A stretch of 64,000 nucleotides of DNA, taken from positions 1-64,000 of the forward strand of contig NZ_JBHLUE010000034.1 in the NCBI RefSeq assembly GCF_042434095.1, in the 5' to 3' direction. How positions within the stretch are numbered: the stretch's first letter is position 1; the number at the start of each line of letters is the position of its first letter. Below, piece after piece: positions 8,446-18,004 of the stretch. Both the position numbers and the translations under genes were made by a program. This DNA comes from KBS50 sp042434095 (GTDB lineage: Bacteria > Actinomycetota > Actinomycetes > Mycobacteriales > Micromonosporaceae). Under the pieces are notes generated by a model. It was given only the letters and a program-made list of their open reading frames with translations, had not been told where the DNA came from and ran no database searches.

Positions 8446-9524
8446 ATGACCTACCAGCCTGGCCAGCGCGTCGCCCTGGTCCACACCAGCGACCCACACA
8501 CCCGGCTGCGCCCCGGAGACACCGGCACCGTCCGCCGCCACGACCAGCGGCAGAACCTCGTCGAGGTCGCCTGGGACAGCGGCTCGACGCTGTCGATGTG
8601 CCTCGACGCCGGCGGGCGCATCGAACCGGCTACCCTCCCGCCCGCGGGCGGGCTGGTCGGCGAGGCCTCCGGATGGGTCGACGCGCTGCGGCGGATGCGC
8701 GCCGCGGGCACCGAGTCCGGGCGTACCGCGGCCGAGTGGTGGGCACAGGACACCGTCGGCGGCCGGGCCAGCGGCGACACCGCCTGGCCGCGCGCCGGAT
8801 CCTGGCCGGCATCCACGACGGCGATCCCGCCGTCCTCGACACCCTGCCCCACTTCACCTGGGCTGGAGATTCGGTCGACACGGCCGGGTGGGAGCTGTTC
8901 GCCGACGCCACCGGCGATGGCTCCGGCTGGTTCGGGCTGCGCATCCAGCAGCGCGACGAGGCGATGACCGTCTACCACGACGCCTTCGATACCGCCGCCG
9001 AAGACCGCGTCGCCGAACTGTGCCACCTCGCGGCCAGCCCCACCGGCCGTGACGTGTCCCACCTGCACCCCGACCGGGTACACGTCGGCGACATCGGCGT
9101 GTTCTCCGGCGACTGGGCGCTGACCGTCGGCCCGGACGGTGAGGACCGGTTCGAGGTGGGGTTCGTCGGCACCCTGATCGGCCACTGGAACGGGTGGGCG
9201 GTGTTCTCCTGCGCCCGCCCGGTGGCGGAGGCGATCGTCGCCGATCAGCAACGGGTCCGCGCTCAGCATCGGCAGAGCCTGCGGGACGAGGGCGTACCGG
9301 AGGGTGACCTGGACCGGCGGGTCGACGCCGCGCTGGCCAACCTGTCCTTCGACGGTGACGTCCTTGTCGCCGACCAGCGCGCACTGTCCGACGACCCGGA
9401 AGCCATCGAGCGCGTCGCACCGGACGGCGACGGCCGGTACGTGGTGCTCGGCCGCATCTGGTGCTGGGAGGCCGTCGACAAGGAGGCGGAATTGCGTCTG
9501 CCGCATCAATACCGCGGTTCCTGA
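8446..9524 (+). pseudogene. DUF4314-containing protein, frameshifted
   Basis: Frame 1 gives a DUF4314 domain (YQPGQRVALVHTSDPHTRL...GDTGTVRR...VAWDSGSTLSMCLDAGGRI) and runs to AEWWAQDTVGGRASGDTA near 8780. The natural continuation, ARRILAGIHDGDPAVLDTLP, is in frame 3 and stays open to the stop at 9522-9524. A one-base deletion between about 8770 and 8800 explains this. ATG 8446 follows CGGAGA; an upstream ATG at 8365 overlapping the previous stop is possible. DUF4314 proteins are common on actinobacterial plasmids and integrative elements, role unknown. The break could be real or a sequencing error. Confidence 0.65.
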
Positions 9525-9646
9525 CGCTCATACTGCTCAACGATGACCCACGTGCGCCGACACGGCGGGTCGCTCGTTCGGTTGGGCTGCAACCGATTCG
9601 AGGGCTGCGTCGGTAACCGAGTCCACGATGTTGCGTTTGACGCATC

Positions 9647-10777
9647 GTGAACGAGTCGGCTCTTCTAGACGGATCGGCCCGGCTGTTGCTGGTCGGCAAC
9701 GTGGTGCCGTTGGATCCGCACACGGCCGTGGCGGACGCGATGTTGGAGGGCTGGGCCCGGCAGCAGCGGGTGCGGTTCCTGAAAGACAAAACGATCAAGG
9801 CACGCCTCGATCTGGTTCGCCGTTTGATGAAGTTCTCGAACTTGTACCCATGGCAATGGACCCCGGGCGAGGTGGAGGCGTTCTTCGACGACCTGCGATC
9901 CGGACGACGTCCGATCACCGTGTCGACCGCCCGGAACTATCAGGTCGACCTGCGGATGTTCCTCAGCTACGTCACCGACGCCCGCTACGGCTGGCCGGAG
10001 GTGTGTTTACAGCGGTTCGGGCAGGTCCCCGAGCAGGTCCTGCACGAGGAGAACACCCTCACCCATACCGACGAGTTCGAGGGACGACCCGGCCGGCGCC
10101 CGTTGACCTACGACGAGGTCCAGGCATTGTTCGACGCGGCCGACGGGAGAGTCGAGCAGATCCGGGCCCGGCACCGCAAGGGCGCGCTGGCCGCGCACCG
10201 CGACGCGGTGCTACTCAAAGTCGTGTACGCCTACGGCGTCCGCCGCCGGGAGGCGTGGGGCCTCGATCTGCCCGACCTGCGACGCAACCCGAAGGCCAGG
10301 CAATACGGCCGAGTCGGCGGCATCTTCGTGCGCTGGGGCAAGTCGTCCCGCGGCGGGCAACCCAAGCGGCGCACCGTGTTGACGGTGCCGGAGATGGACT
10401 GGGTGGTGCCGGCGGTCGAGCAGTGGATCGACGAGATCCGGCCCCAGTTTGGTCCTGGTCAACACCCGGCGATGTGGATGACCGAACGCCGCAGCCGGCT
10501 CTCGCTACGCAGCATCGACGAGGCGTTCGTGCAGGCCCGTACCGACGCCGGCCTAGACGAGCAGCTCGAACTGCACTGCCTGCGGCACTCCTACATCACG
10601 CATCTGATCGAGTTCGGATACCCGGAGCGTTTCGTGCAGGACCAGGCAGGACATCGGTACGGCAGCACCACGGCGATCTACACCAACGTCTCCGACGAGT
10701 ACCGCAACCGGCTGCTGACCCGGGTCTTACACGACCAGCACGGCGCCGACCTGTACCCGCAGGAGGCCACCTCATGA
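9647..10777 (+). CDS. Tyrosine recombinase/integrase
   Basis: This 376-residue site-specific recombinase has an N-terminal SAM-like core-binding region (about 40-130; TIKARLDLVRRLMKFSNLYPWQWTPGEVEAFF) and a C-terminal catalytic domain. Catalytic residues are visible: the first Arg in YAYGVRRREAWGL, the HxxR box in LHCLRHSYITHL, the GHR box, and the nucleophile Tyr in AIYTNVSDEY. It cuts and rejoins DNA through a 3'-phosphotyrosine link. GTG 9647 is the start. It overlaps the next gene by ATGA, forming the first unit of a three-gene recombinase operon. Confidence 0.92.
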   Translation: MNESALLDGSARLLLVGNVVPLDPHTAVADAMLEGWARQQRVRFLKDKTIKARLDLVRRLMKFSNLYPWQWTPGEVEAFFDDLRSGRRPITVSTARNYQVDLRMFLSYVTDARYGWPEVCLQRFGQVPEQVLHEENTLTHTDEFEGRPGRRPLTYDEVQALFDAADGRVEQIRARHRKGALAAHRDAVLLKVVYAYGVRRREAWGLDLPDLRRNPKARQYGRVGGIFVRWGKSSRGGQPKRRTVLTVPEMDWVVPAVEQWIDEIRPQFGPGQHPAMWMTERRSRLSLRSIDEAFVQARTDAGLDEQLELHCLRHSYITHLIEFGYPERFVQDQAGHRYGSTTAIYTNVSDEYRNRLLTRVLHDQHGADLYPQEATS

Positions 10778-11097
10778 TCCGCAAGATGGGCTACCAGTGG
10801 CACCTGCGGCTACGGATGGCCGAGAAGGGCATGTACGCCACCACCGATCTCGTGCCGCTGCTGGCCGAACGCGGTGTCGAGCTATCCCGTGAACAGGTGT
10901 TCCGGCTGGTCACCCAACCACCTCAGCGGCTGACCATGGACACCCTCGCCGCGCTCTGCGACATCCTCGACTGCCAACCCAACGACCTCATCGAGGTCCA
11001 CGTGGTCAACCAGAAGCTGTGCAGGACAGCCGACGCGACCGACGCCACGCCACCGCTGGTGCGGCGCACCACCGTTCGCCGTCCCGATTTGTCATGA
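10774..11097 (+). CDS. Small XRE-type helix-turn-helix protein
   Basis: The 107-residue product contains a Cro/C1-type HTH (MYATTDLVPLLAERGVELSREQVFRLVTQPPQRLTMDTLAALCDILDCQPNDLIE), the layout of YozG-like repressors. It is translationally coupled to the integrase (ATGA) and to the following large gene (ATGA at 11094). Small HTH proteins between recombinases probably act as recombination directionality or transcription factors for the element (inference). Confidence 0.85.
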   Translation: MIRKMGYQWHLRLRMAEKGMYATTDLVPLLAERGVELSREQVFRLVTQPPQRLTMDTLAALCDILDCQPNDLIEVHVVNQKLCRTADATDATPPLVRRTTVRRPDLS

Positions 11098-13378
11098 CCG
11101 CTCCGACGAAGAACCCCGACGACCGCGAACGGGTACTCGATCACCTGCTGTCCGCAGTTCCGGGACTCGACCGGGTGGCAGCCGCCGCGGCGCTGCGGCA
11201 AGCCAAGGCCGACCACTGGTCATCGCTGGCCCGTCTGGCCGCCGAGTTCCTCGACCGGCCGCACGCCTTGACGCAGTTGGACAGCCAAACGTCGGCGCCG
11301 CTGGTCCGGCTCGCCTACGCGCTGCACAGCGCGGGGCATCGCGGCGTCGCCGCACCACGCTGCGCGGAGTGCGGGCGGCTCACCGACAAGCTCGTCAGTC
11401 CAGGACCCGGCGGCCGGATCTGCGGTACCTGCAGGACCCGCCGCCACCACGCACCTTGCGTCCGCTGCGGGCAACGCCGACGGATCTACGCCCGCCGCGC
11501 CGATGGAGGCATCTGCGGCCTCTGCTACACCGCCGACCCGACCCGCAAGGAACCATGCGGGCAATGCGGAAGACCGGCAGCGCCGGTAAGACGCCTGGAC
11601 GACGACAGCCCACGATGCCGACGATGCGCACCCAAACCGCATCACCTGTGCAGCCGGTGCGGACGCTCCGCCCCGGCCGCCCGCCAGGGCGACGACGGCC
11701 CGATCTGCTACTCCTGCTACCGCTCCCCGTCACGCCGCTGCAGCCGGTGCGGACTCATCCGGCCCATCGCCCAACGGGCCACCGACACCAACCCGGACGT
11801 CTGCATCCACTGCTGGAAGCCCCCACACGCCGAATGCACTACCTGCGGACGCGTCCGTCCGTGCCGCGGCACCACCACCGGCCATCCGGTCTGCGCCGGA
11901 TGCCGCCCGACACCGCGACGGACGTGCCATCGCTGCCAGCAGCCCCGCCCCATCGCCGCGAATTGGCCCGTCGGGCCGGTCTGCCAGCGCTGCTACCAGC
12001 AGGTCCGCTCGCACCCGGGTGCCTGCGCCGCCTGCCGCAGTACCCAACCACTCATCGCCCAGGATGAGCACGGCACCCCGATCTGCGGGCCATGCGCTGG
12101 CCTTGCCGTCGCTTACAGCTGCGCCGGCTGCGGCATCCCGACCATGCTCTACAGCGACGGCCGATGCGCCCGCTGCGTCCTTACCCTGCGTCTGACCGAC
12201 CTGCTCACTGGACCGGACGGCACCGTGTCACCCGAGCTGCAGCAGCTGATCGAAGTGCTCTCCGGCGTGGCTCACCCGGCCACGATCCTTATCTGGCTAC
12301 GCCACAGCATGTCCGCCCGATTGCTCGCCCAGCTCGCCGGCACCGGCGAACCGATCAGCCACGCCGTTCTCGACGACCTGGCGCCATCCAAAGCGCTGCA
12401 CTACATCCGCGACCTGCTAGTCACCACCGCGATCCTGCCCGTCCGCGACGAACACCTCGACCGGATCACCGGATTCGTCAACCAGATACTCGCCGACGGG
12501 CCCGCTGGCCACGCCGCGATCATCAAGCCCTACACCCACTGGTACCTGGTCCGCCACGCCCGCCACCGATCCAGAAACCAGCCCACCACCAAGAACTCCG
12601 CCGCCGGCCTACGAGCCAGCGTCCGCGCCGCATTGCTCCTGCTGGCCTGGCTCGACGGCCATCAACTGACCCTCGCCACGCTCACCCAACCCCACCTGGA
12701 GGACTGGCTGGCGGCCAACCCGACCCGCCAGCGATACCTGCAATCGTTCATCCGCTGGACCAATCGTCGGCGGTTGACCCGAAGCCTCGCCGTGCCCACG
12801 GCACCGCGCGGGGAACCGCACGTGTTCCTCACCGGATCTGCTCGTACTGATCAACTTCGCCGCTGTCTACACGACGACGACATGCCCGTCGAGGACCGCG
12901 TCGCCGGAGCGCTCGTGCGCTGTTCGGCATCCCGGTCAGTCGGCTCGCCCAGCTCACCCTCGACGACGTGGACTGCGGCACGACCGGCTGTCGGCTGCGG
13001 ATCGGCACGCATTGGCTCCAACTGCCGCCACGCCTGGCCGATTTGGTCACTCGCCTTTTCCAACAGCCGCGCGTAGTCCGCTCCACCCTGGCCAAGATCG
13101 CGCCAAACCAGTGGCTGTTCCCCGGCGCTGGCCCGACCCGCCCCGCCAGCCAGAGTCGCCTCCTGGCCATGCTGCACCGAAACGGCATCACCGTCACCGC
13201 CGGCCGCAACACCGCTCGCGCCGCGCTGGCCTCTGGCCTGCCCGCGTCCGTGCTGGCCGACCTGACCGGCACGCACGTCCAGACCGCCGTCGCGTGGACC
13301 CGCCTGACCGGACGCGACTGGACCGACTACGTCGCGAAACGAGCACACGACAGCTCGGCCGCGCCCGGACCTAGCTAG
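11094..13378 (+). pseudogene. Multi-zinc-ribbon recombinase-like protein, frameshifted
   Basis: An N-terminal helical segment is followed by a run of about eight to ten CxxC pairs from about residue 90 to 365 (CAECGRL, CGTC, CVRCGQRR, CGLC, CGQCGRP, CSRCGRS, CSRCGLI, CTTCGRV, CHRCQQP, CAGCGIP). A helical domain follows, and the C-terminus resembles the catalytic part of tyrosine recombinases. Frame 3 carries the protein to RVAGALVR at about 12915, and the homologous continuation ALFGIPVSRLAQLTLDDVD is in frame 2 to the stop at 13376-13378. The end (RNTARAALASGLP...VAWTRLTGRDWTDYV) keeps an Arg and a Tyr. A one-base deletion near 12918, or a sequencing error, breaks it. Confidence 0.65.
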
Positions 13379-13499
13379 ACTAGGTGGCGCTGGGCCGTCC
13401 CGCTGATGATCCCAGCAGTACCGTCACCGGGACAACGTGTAATAACGTAGAGCTAAGCGCCTTTTATTATCGCCATGGCCGCCTACCAGGAGGTACCGG

Positions 13500-14765
13500 G
13501 TGAAGAGGCTGGTGTCGCAGCTCACCGACAAAAGAACCGCGTTCTTCGGTCAAGGCGACTCTTTCAATGTCATCGCACGTCGGATCGAGATGAAAGAACT
13601 CGTGTGGCAGTTGCGCTCTGCTGCCCTGCTCTACGATCACGTGCTATTCGCGGCGGCATTCTCCTGGCAGTCTGAGGCCATGGTGGCGGCATTGCCTTTC
13701 GTGGAAGGTTTGGTGCGCACTGGCGACATTCTCCCGGTCATCAGGGCGCCGGGCGTGACGCGTGACGCCGCCGATTACTTCGACACGCGTGCAGAGGAAA
13801 CCGCCGGGTTCGTCCATCTGCCGATATACCAGATTCCGGCGCTGGCTTCAGAGGTGGCGCGGCCGACGCAACGCCCGATCGCTATACGGCTCGACCATCT
13901 CGGCTCTCAAGTCCACGTGGACACCAAGTCGGTAGGTGCCGAATTCCGGCAGCTCTGGGAGTGGGATTGCCGAAACGAGACTGACCCTTTCTCGGTGCAT
14001 AACATGCTGCACTCCTCGACGGAGGTATCCAATCCCGAGTTGCTTACCGAGGCGATCAGCAGGATTGCGGCGCGGGACTACTTCTCACGCAATGTCGCCA
14101 TGAGCGGGATCCAGGAGATCGGAGTTCCTCAAAGGCTACGGTCCGCCATTCTCTATCGCGTGACAGACCTATACCTCCTTGCAAATGCTAACGCATGTCA
14201 TAGCGATCTTTTGGCCACCTGGCGCACCTTCAATGAATCGGCTGTTGGTCCACGCGGGCGTCTACTCGGCCCTCTTGCCTTCGCGAATGTAACCTTGTTC
14301 CTCCGTGTGCTCGAAGCATGCGGAATATCGTCGCCCCTACTCGGCTCCTTGTCCGACGAAGAGCTACTAGCAATTAAAGGGTCACCGGAATTCATGGCCT
14401 TCCGTGAGGCGTATCATCGGTTGATCGAGGACGCTCGCGAGGAACAGCAGATCTACATCACCCTGGCTTGGGACAAGTTCCGGAGGCGGAAGCAGCTGGA
14501 GGGAGGTAAGCGGCGGATGGTCGCGCTTCTGCGCAATGTGGAGAAAATTTCGGCCGTCGTCTTCGCCGCCGCTCTCGGCGCCGTGATCCAGCAGAGCACC
14601 ACGACGTCGCAAATCATTCTGGCCAGTGGCGGCGCCGGTGCTGGGGTGGCAAGGGTCCTAGGCGGACTTGAGAGAATGAATACGTACCCGATCGACGATA
14701 TGTGTCGCTACATCTCCCATCATGAGTACAAGCGGCGACTCCAGCGCCAGCTTCCCGAACTGTGA
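13500..14765 (+). CDS. Unknown protein with hydrophobic C-terminal hairpin
   Basis: The 421-residue product starts at GTG 13500 behind AGGAGGT at 13489-13495 and opens the lower-GC cargo operon. The main body is soluble and helical, with no motif I recognise. Near the C-terminus a basic stretch (KFRRRKQLEGGKRRM) precedes two hydrophobic segments (ISAVVFAAALGAVIQQ and IILASGGAGAGVARVL) that could form a membrane hairpin, and a basic tail ends the protein. It is separated from the kinase gene by 25 nt. Function unknown; a membrane-associated partner or effector of the operon is one possibility. Confidence 0.75.
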   Translation: MKRLVSQLTDKRTAFFGQGDSFNVIARRIEMKELVWQLRSAALLYDHVLFAAAFSWQSEAMVAALPFVEGLVRTGDILPVIRAPGVTRDAADYFDTRAEETAGFVHLPIYQIPALASEVARPTQRPIAIRLDHLGSQVHVDTKSVGAEFRQLWEWDCRNETDPFSVHNMLHSSTEVSNPELLTEAISRIAARDYFSRNVAMSGIQEIGVPQRLRSAILYRVTDLYLLANANACHSDLLATWRTFNESAVGPRGRLLGPLAFANVTLFLRVLEACGISSPLLGSLSDEELLAIKGSPEFMAFREAYHRLIEDAREEQQIYITLAWDKFRRRKQLEGGKRRMVALLRNVEKISAVVFAAALGAVIQQSTTTSQIILASGGAGAGVARVLGGLERMNTYPIDDMCRYISHHEYKRRLQRQLPEL

Positions 14766-14790
14766 TCTGACTCGGAGGTGAGTGCTGCCG

Positions 14791-15690
14791 ATGGCGACCG
14801 AACCCTATTTATTGGATCTCGGGAACCACGGACTCATCGTCGGCATGGCAACGCACGACACGTTCCTGGAGCTTACTCAGCCGCATGGGGGCCATGAATC
14901 AGTTATTCCTGTCGTTACCTCAACGGAAAGACTCGGCGGCAAAGGTCTTCTTGCGGCTCGCGCGTTCGACTCGGTGGCGCCCGGAAGGTGTTCGTTGCTC
15001 GCTGAAGTAGCGACGGCCGGGTCGATGTTCAAGGGATTGCCCTACGGCCGTGCCGCGCTGCTCGAGACGCGCGAGAAAGATGCCCGCGTGTGGGTGATAA
15101 CCGGATCTGACGGCGATCAGCGGACATTCATTCAACGCAGCCACCGGACGCTTGATCGGGAGGAGTTCGCGAAACGAGTCATCGACGCTCTGCTGCCGGC
15201 TAGCTGGGTCTACGTCAGCGCTGAGGACCTCGACATCATTCAAGCCGTCGACGTCTTCTTGAGTCATACCCCCGCGCGGACACCGCCACGCCTGATTCTA
15301 AACCCGTGTACGCCTCTACTCGACATCCTCGCCGATGACCCGTCGCTGCTTGAACGGCTGTTCAAAACCGCCGAACTAATCCTGTTGAACAGACATGAGC
15401 ACAGGGCTTTACGCGTTCGGCTTGGCCCTCGACTCTACGAGATGGCGAGTGCCGTGGTCATTACCAACGGTAAGCGTGGCGGCTCTTTCTCCGTTGACGG
15501 CGGCAGGACTTGGACATCGTTCCGGGCGTACCCGACAAGCAAGCCCAGAGCGACTGCGGCGGGCGCCGGCGACATCTTCAACGGCAGCTTCATGGGCTGC
15601 CTTGCGTTGGGCCTTGATATCAAGCAGGCCGTGCTGAGGGCAGCACGCGCCGCAACCGAATACATCGATGACCTTCGGGGAGATCTCTGA
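14791..15690 (+). CDS. PfkB-family sugar/nucleoside kinase
   Basis: The 299-residue protein has ribokinase-family hallmarks: ERLGGKGLLAARAFDSVAPG near residue 50, matching the substrate-binding GGKGxNxA region; a central LILNPCTPLLDIL segment; ELILLNRHEHRAL; and the C-terminal signature ATAAGAGDIFNGSFMG with the catalytic Asp in GAGD. Family members phosphorylate a hydroxymethyl group of a sugar or nucleoside with ATP. GGAGG at 14774-14778 serves ATG 14791; a GTG at 14782 lies too close to it. Together with the downstream genes it suggests activation of a sugar or nucleoside intermediate. Confidence 0.85.
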   Translation: MATEPYLLDLGNHGLIVGMATHDTFLELTQPHGGHESVIPVVTSTERLGGKGLLAARAFDSVAPGRCSLLAEVATAGSMFKGLPYGRAALLETREKDARVWVITGSDGDQRTFIQRSHRTLDREEFAKRVIDALLPASWVYVSAEDLDIIQAVDVFLSHTPARTPPRLILNPCTPLLDILADDPSLLERLFKTAELILLNRHEHRALRVRLGPRLYEMASAVVITNGKRGGSFSVDGGRTWTSFRAYPTSKPRATAAGAGDIFNGSFMGCLALGLDIKQAVLRAARAATEYIDDLRGDL

Positions 15691-15845
15691 ACCCACGTCC
15701 GGCTACGCCAAGCCCCGCGAGCCCGATCAAGAGCATTTGGACGGCGGTCACAGCTGCTCTTACGTCGATCAAGCATGCCGGGCTACCCTGTCGAAGTACC
15801 TCGATGTCTCACTCAGGCAGTCGGACGATCATTGGAGTCGATCGA

Positions 15846-17279
15846 ATGAGAACGCTGCTGATCGCGCCCACGTACTCGCCCTTCACGCCGCGAGAATCCG
15901 CAGTGCCGCCGCTCGGACTCGCCCGTCTCGCATCCATAGCGAAGAAGTACGGTAGCGTTCAAGTGATCGACATGGGCGCCTACGAGGCGGCGGGCCAGGA
16001 CGGCTGGCATGCCCTTCTCGATCAGCTGCCCCCAGAGGAGCCGACGATCATCGGTATCGGACCGGTGGTGACGGCGAACCGCGTAAAAGCCATGCGTATC
16101 GCCAGAGTCGCACGGCGCCATTTCCCGGCGGCATGCATCGTTGTCGGAGGTCCTGACCCTACCTTCACCTTCGAGCAACTCCTGCACGAGGAGGACTCGG
16201 TCGACGTGGTGTTCCTCGGCGAATCGGAGTTGTCCTTCGCCCAGTTCGTGCAAGCGTCCGCCGCTCCGGGGGCCTGGGCCGGCATTGCTGGCATTGCCTT
16301 CCGCGACTCCGGCGCAGTCCGATCGTCACCAGCCAGCCTCCTGACGCGAGAGCAACTTGATTCGCTGCCTCTGCCGAACTGGGAAAGCTTTCCTCTGCCG
16401 GTATATCGCCGAATCGCACAGGAAGCCGGATCGACCCCGTATCTTCCGATCGAGACGTCCCGCGGTTGTGCCCTGAAGTGCATTTTTTGCGCGTGCGCTG
16501 CGCTCTTTGAGCGGAAGTTCCGCAACCGCTCCGCAGAGAGCGTCCTCCATGAGATGAACCGAATTTCCGAGAAGTTCGGGGTATTTCGCTTCGCTCTTAA
16601 CGACGACAACCCGTCAATCAATGTCAACCACGTGGTCAAGCTGGCCGAAGTGCTTGCATCCGAGCGTTCTGGACATTTCGAGCTCACCTTCTCGGCCACG
16701 GTCGACTGCTCCATTTTCCGAGCTCCAGAAAAGATGTCGTTGCTACGGTCAGCGGGCTTCATGGAAGTTTTCATGGGCTGCGAGACCCCGAATGCGGAAG
16801 TCATCGCCGCGACGCTGAAGACGAAACGGCCGGAGGAGTGGGGAACGCGCATAGCCTCTGCCATATCCACCTCACGTGAGGCCGGCATCGCAAGCCGGAC
16901 GAGCTGGATCCTGGGCCTGCCCAGAGAGACAGTGGCCAGCTTCCTGGCAACCATTGAGTTCATTCGCGAACATCGGCCCGAAACGGCGCTCCTGTCGCTG
17001 CTTCAACCATACCCAGGAACCTTGATGGCGGAGTACGTTGCAGACCCTGACAACCCATACGGACTTCGTCGGCTTTCGTCGGCGTCGGCTGGGATGATTG
17101 CATCCAAGTTCGATCCGGTTGTCGAGACAGCAGACCTCAAGAGGGCGGACATCATCGATTTGGCGTTCCGCTTCATCACCGAACTGTCTCCCGTGGTGGA
17201 GGCGAACGTCTCTGGATCTCCCTATTACCTGTACGAGTTCTGGCGTGATCGGCGCCAGAACAGCGGTGCTAGCGTATGA
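15846..17279 (+). CDS. Cobalamin-binding-type radical SAM enzyme
   Basis: The 477-residue protein has an N-terminal B12-binding-like Rossmann domain (about 1-150; IGIGPVVTANRVKAMRIA, CIVVGGPDPTFTFEQLL, VDVVFLGESE). A radical SAM barrel follows with the cluster motif SRGCALKCIFCAC (C208, C212, C215). It would bind a 4Fe-4S cluster, cleave S-adenosylmethionine and start radical chemistry, typically methylation, ring contraction or C-C bond formation. GGAG at 15834-15837 supports ATG 15846. The B12 DxHxxG loop is not obvious, so cobalamin use is uncertain. ATGA overlap couples it to the nucleotidyltransferase. Confidence 0.88.
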   Translation: MRTLLIAPTYSPFTPRESAVPPLGLARLASIAKKYGSVQVIDMGAYEAAGQDGWHALLDQLPPEEPTIIGIGPVVTANRVKAMRIARVARRHFPAACIVVGGPDPTFTFEQLLHEEDSVDVVFLGESELSFAQFVQASAAPGAWAGIAGIAFRDSGAVRSSPASLLTREQLDSLPLPNWESFPLPVYRRIAQEAGSTPYLPIETSRGCALKCIFCACAALFERKFRNRSAESVLHEMNRISEKFGVFRFALNDDNPSINVNHVVKLAEVLASERSGHFELTFSATVDCSIFRAPEKMSLLRSAGFMEVFMGCETPNAEVIAATLKTKRPEEWGTRIASAISTSREAGIASRTSWILGLPRETVASFLATIEFIREHRPETALLSLLQPYPGTLMAEYVADPDNPYGLRRLSSASAGMIASKFDPVVETADLKRADIIDLAFRFITELSPVVEANVSGSPYYLYEFWRDRRQNSGASV

Positions 17280-18004
17280 GTGAGATGCCACTCGGTGCGA
17301 TTCTCGACGCCGCCCGGCGGGCACTTGATTCTGCAGGCGTTCCCGGGGTCCGTGCCGCTCTGCTGTGGGGTTCGATTATCGACGTTATCGAAGCAACCGT
17401 TCCGTACGATCCCGGACGGGACGTAGATGTTCTGGTGGTGTGCGAGAACACAGAGAAGGTAAAGTTCCCCCAGCGCAACTTCGGAGGTATGCCCTCCAGC
17501 ATCATGCGCTCGTCGTCCTACACTTTGGACGTCTTCTTCGCCGACGTGTCTTACGTGGTAACGGCCTTGCGAAATCAGAGATGGACAGTGACCCGCGGCA
17601 TTCTGAGCGGTCCTGTCGTCCGCGATGATGGCTCCTTGTCGCACTTGCGAGAGTTGTGCGTGCATCCAGAGCCCTTCACCTTGACGGGATGGGAGGACTG
17701 GCTCAGGCAATCCCAGTCCCTGCTGCTGAAGGCGGCACGATTGATCGCAGAAGGCAATTACGGCTATGCTGATCTGCTGCTGCGCGATGCGCTGAACACG
17801 TTCAGCTACGCGATGGTCTTCAAGGAGAGCAACGGACCGCCCACACCCACCAGCTTCCCCTGGATGTTCGAAAAGCGCTTCGGGGCCAGCGAGATCTATC
17901 GTTTCTTTCACGACTTTCATGGAATCTCGGAGATCGGTCGAGACGCGGTTCAGCAGCGCTTCCTTGCGCTCAGCGAGATTTTCTCCTCGGAGGCGCGGAC
18001 ATGA
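17276..18004 (+). CDS. Pol-beta-type nucleotidyltransferase
   Basis: In this 242-residue protein the motif starts at WGSIIDVIEA (G32, S33) and the metal-binding aspartates follow in RDVDVLV (D49, D51). A third acidic position is likely in YTLDVFFADV, giving the GS...DxD...D pattern of MNT/kanamycin-type nucleotidyltransferases. A helical C-terminal half (QSLLLKAARLIAEGNYGYADLLLRDAL) resembles HEPN/KNTase helical regions. It would transfer a nucleoside monophosphate to a small molecule or protein. Overlaps with both neighbours (ATGA at 17276 and at 18001) place it inside the operon. Confidence 0.8.
   Translation: MSEMPLGAILDAARRALDSAGVPGVRAALLWGSIIDVIEATVPYDPGRDVDVLVVCENTEKVKFPQRNFGGMPSSIMRSSSYTLDVFFADVSYVVTALRNQRWTVTRGILSGPVVRDDGSLSHLRELCVHPEPFTLTGWEDWLRQSQSLLLKAARLIAEGNYGYADLLLRDALNTFSYAMVFKESNGPPTPTSFPWMFEKRFGASEIYRFFHDFHGISEIGRDAVQQRFLALSEIFSSEART

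Noticed and set aside
9628..11097. 489-residue plus-strand frame spanning the integrase and HTH genes
   Set aside because: Its first two thirds are a shadow of the integrase; only the last 107 codons (from 10774) are the real HTH gene.
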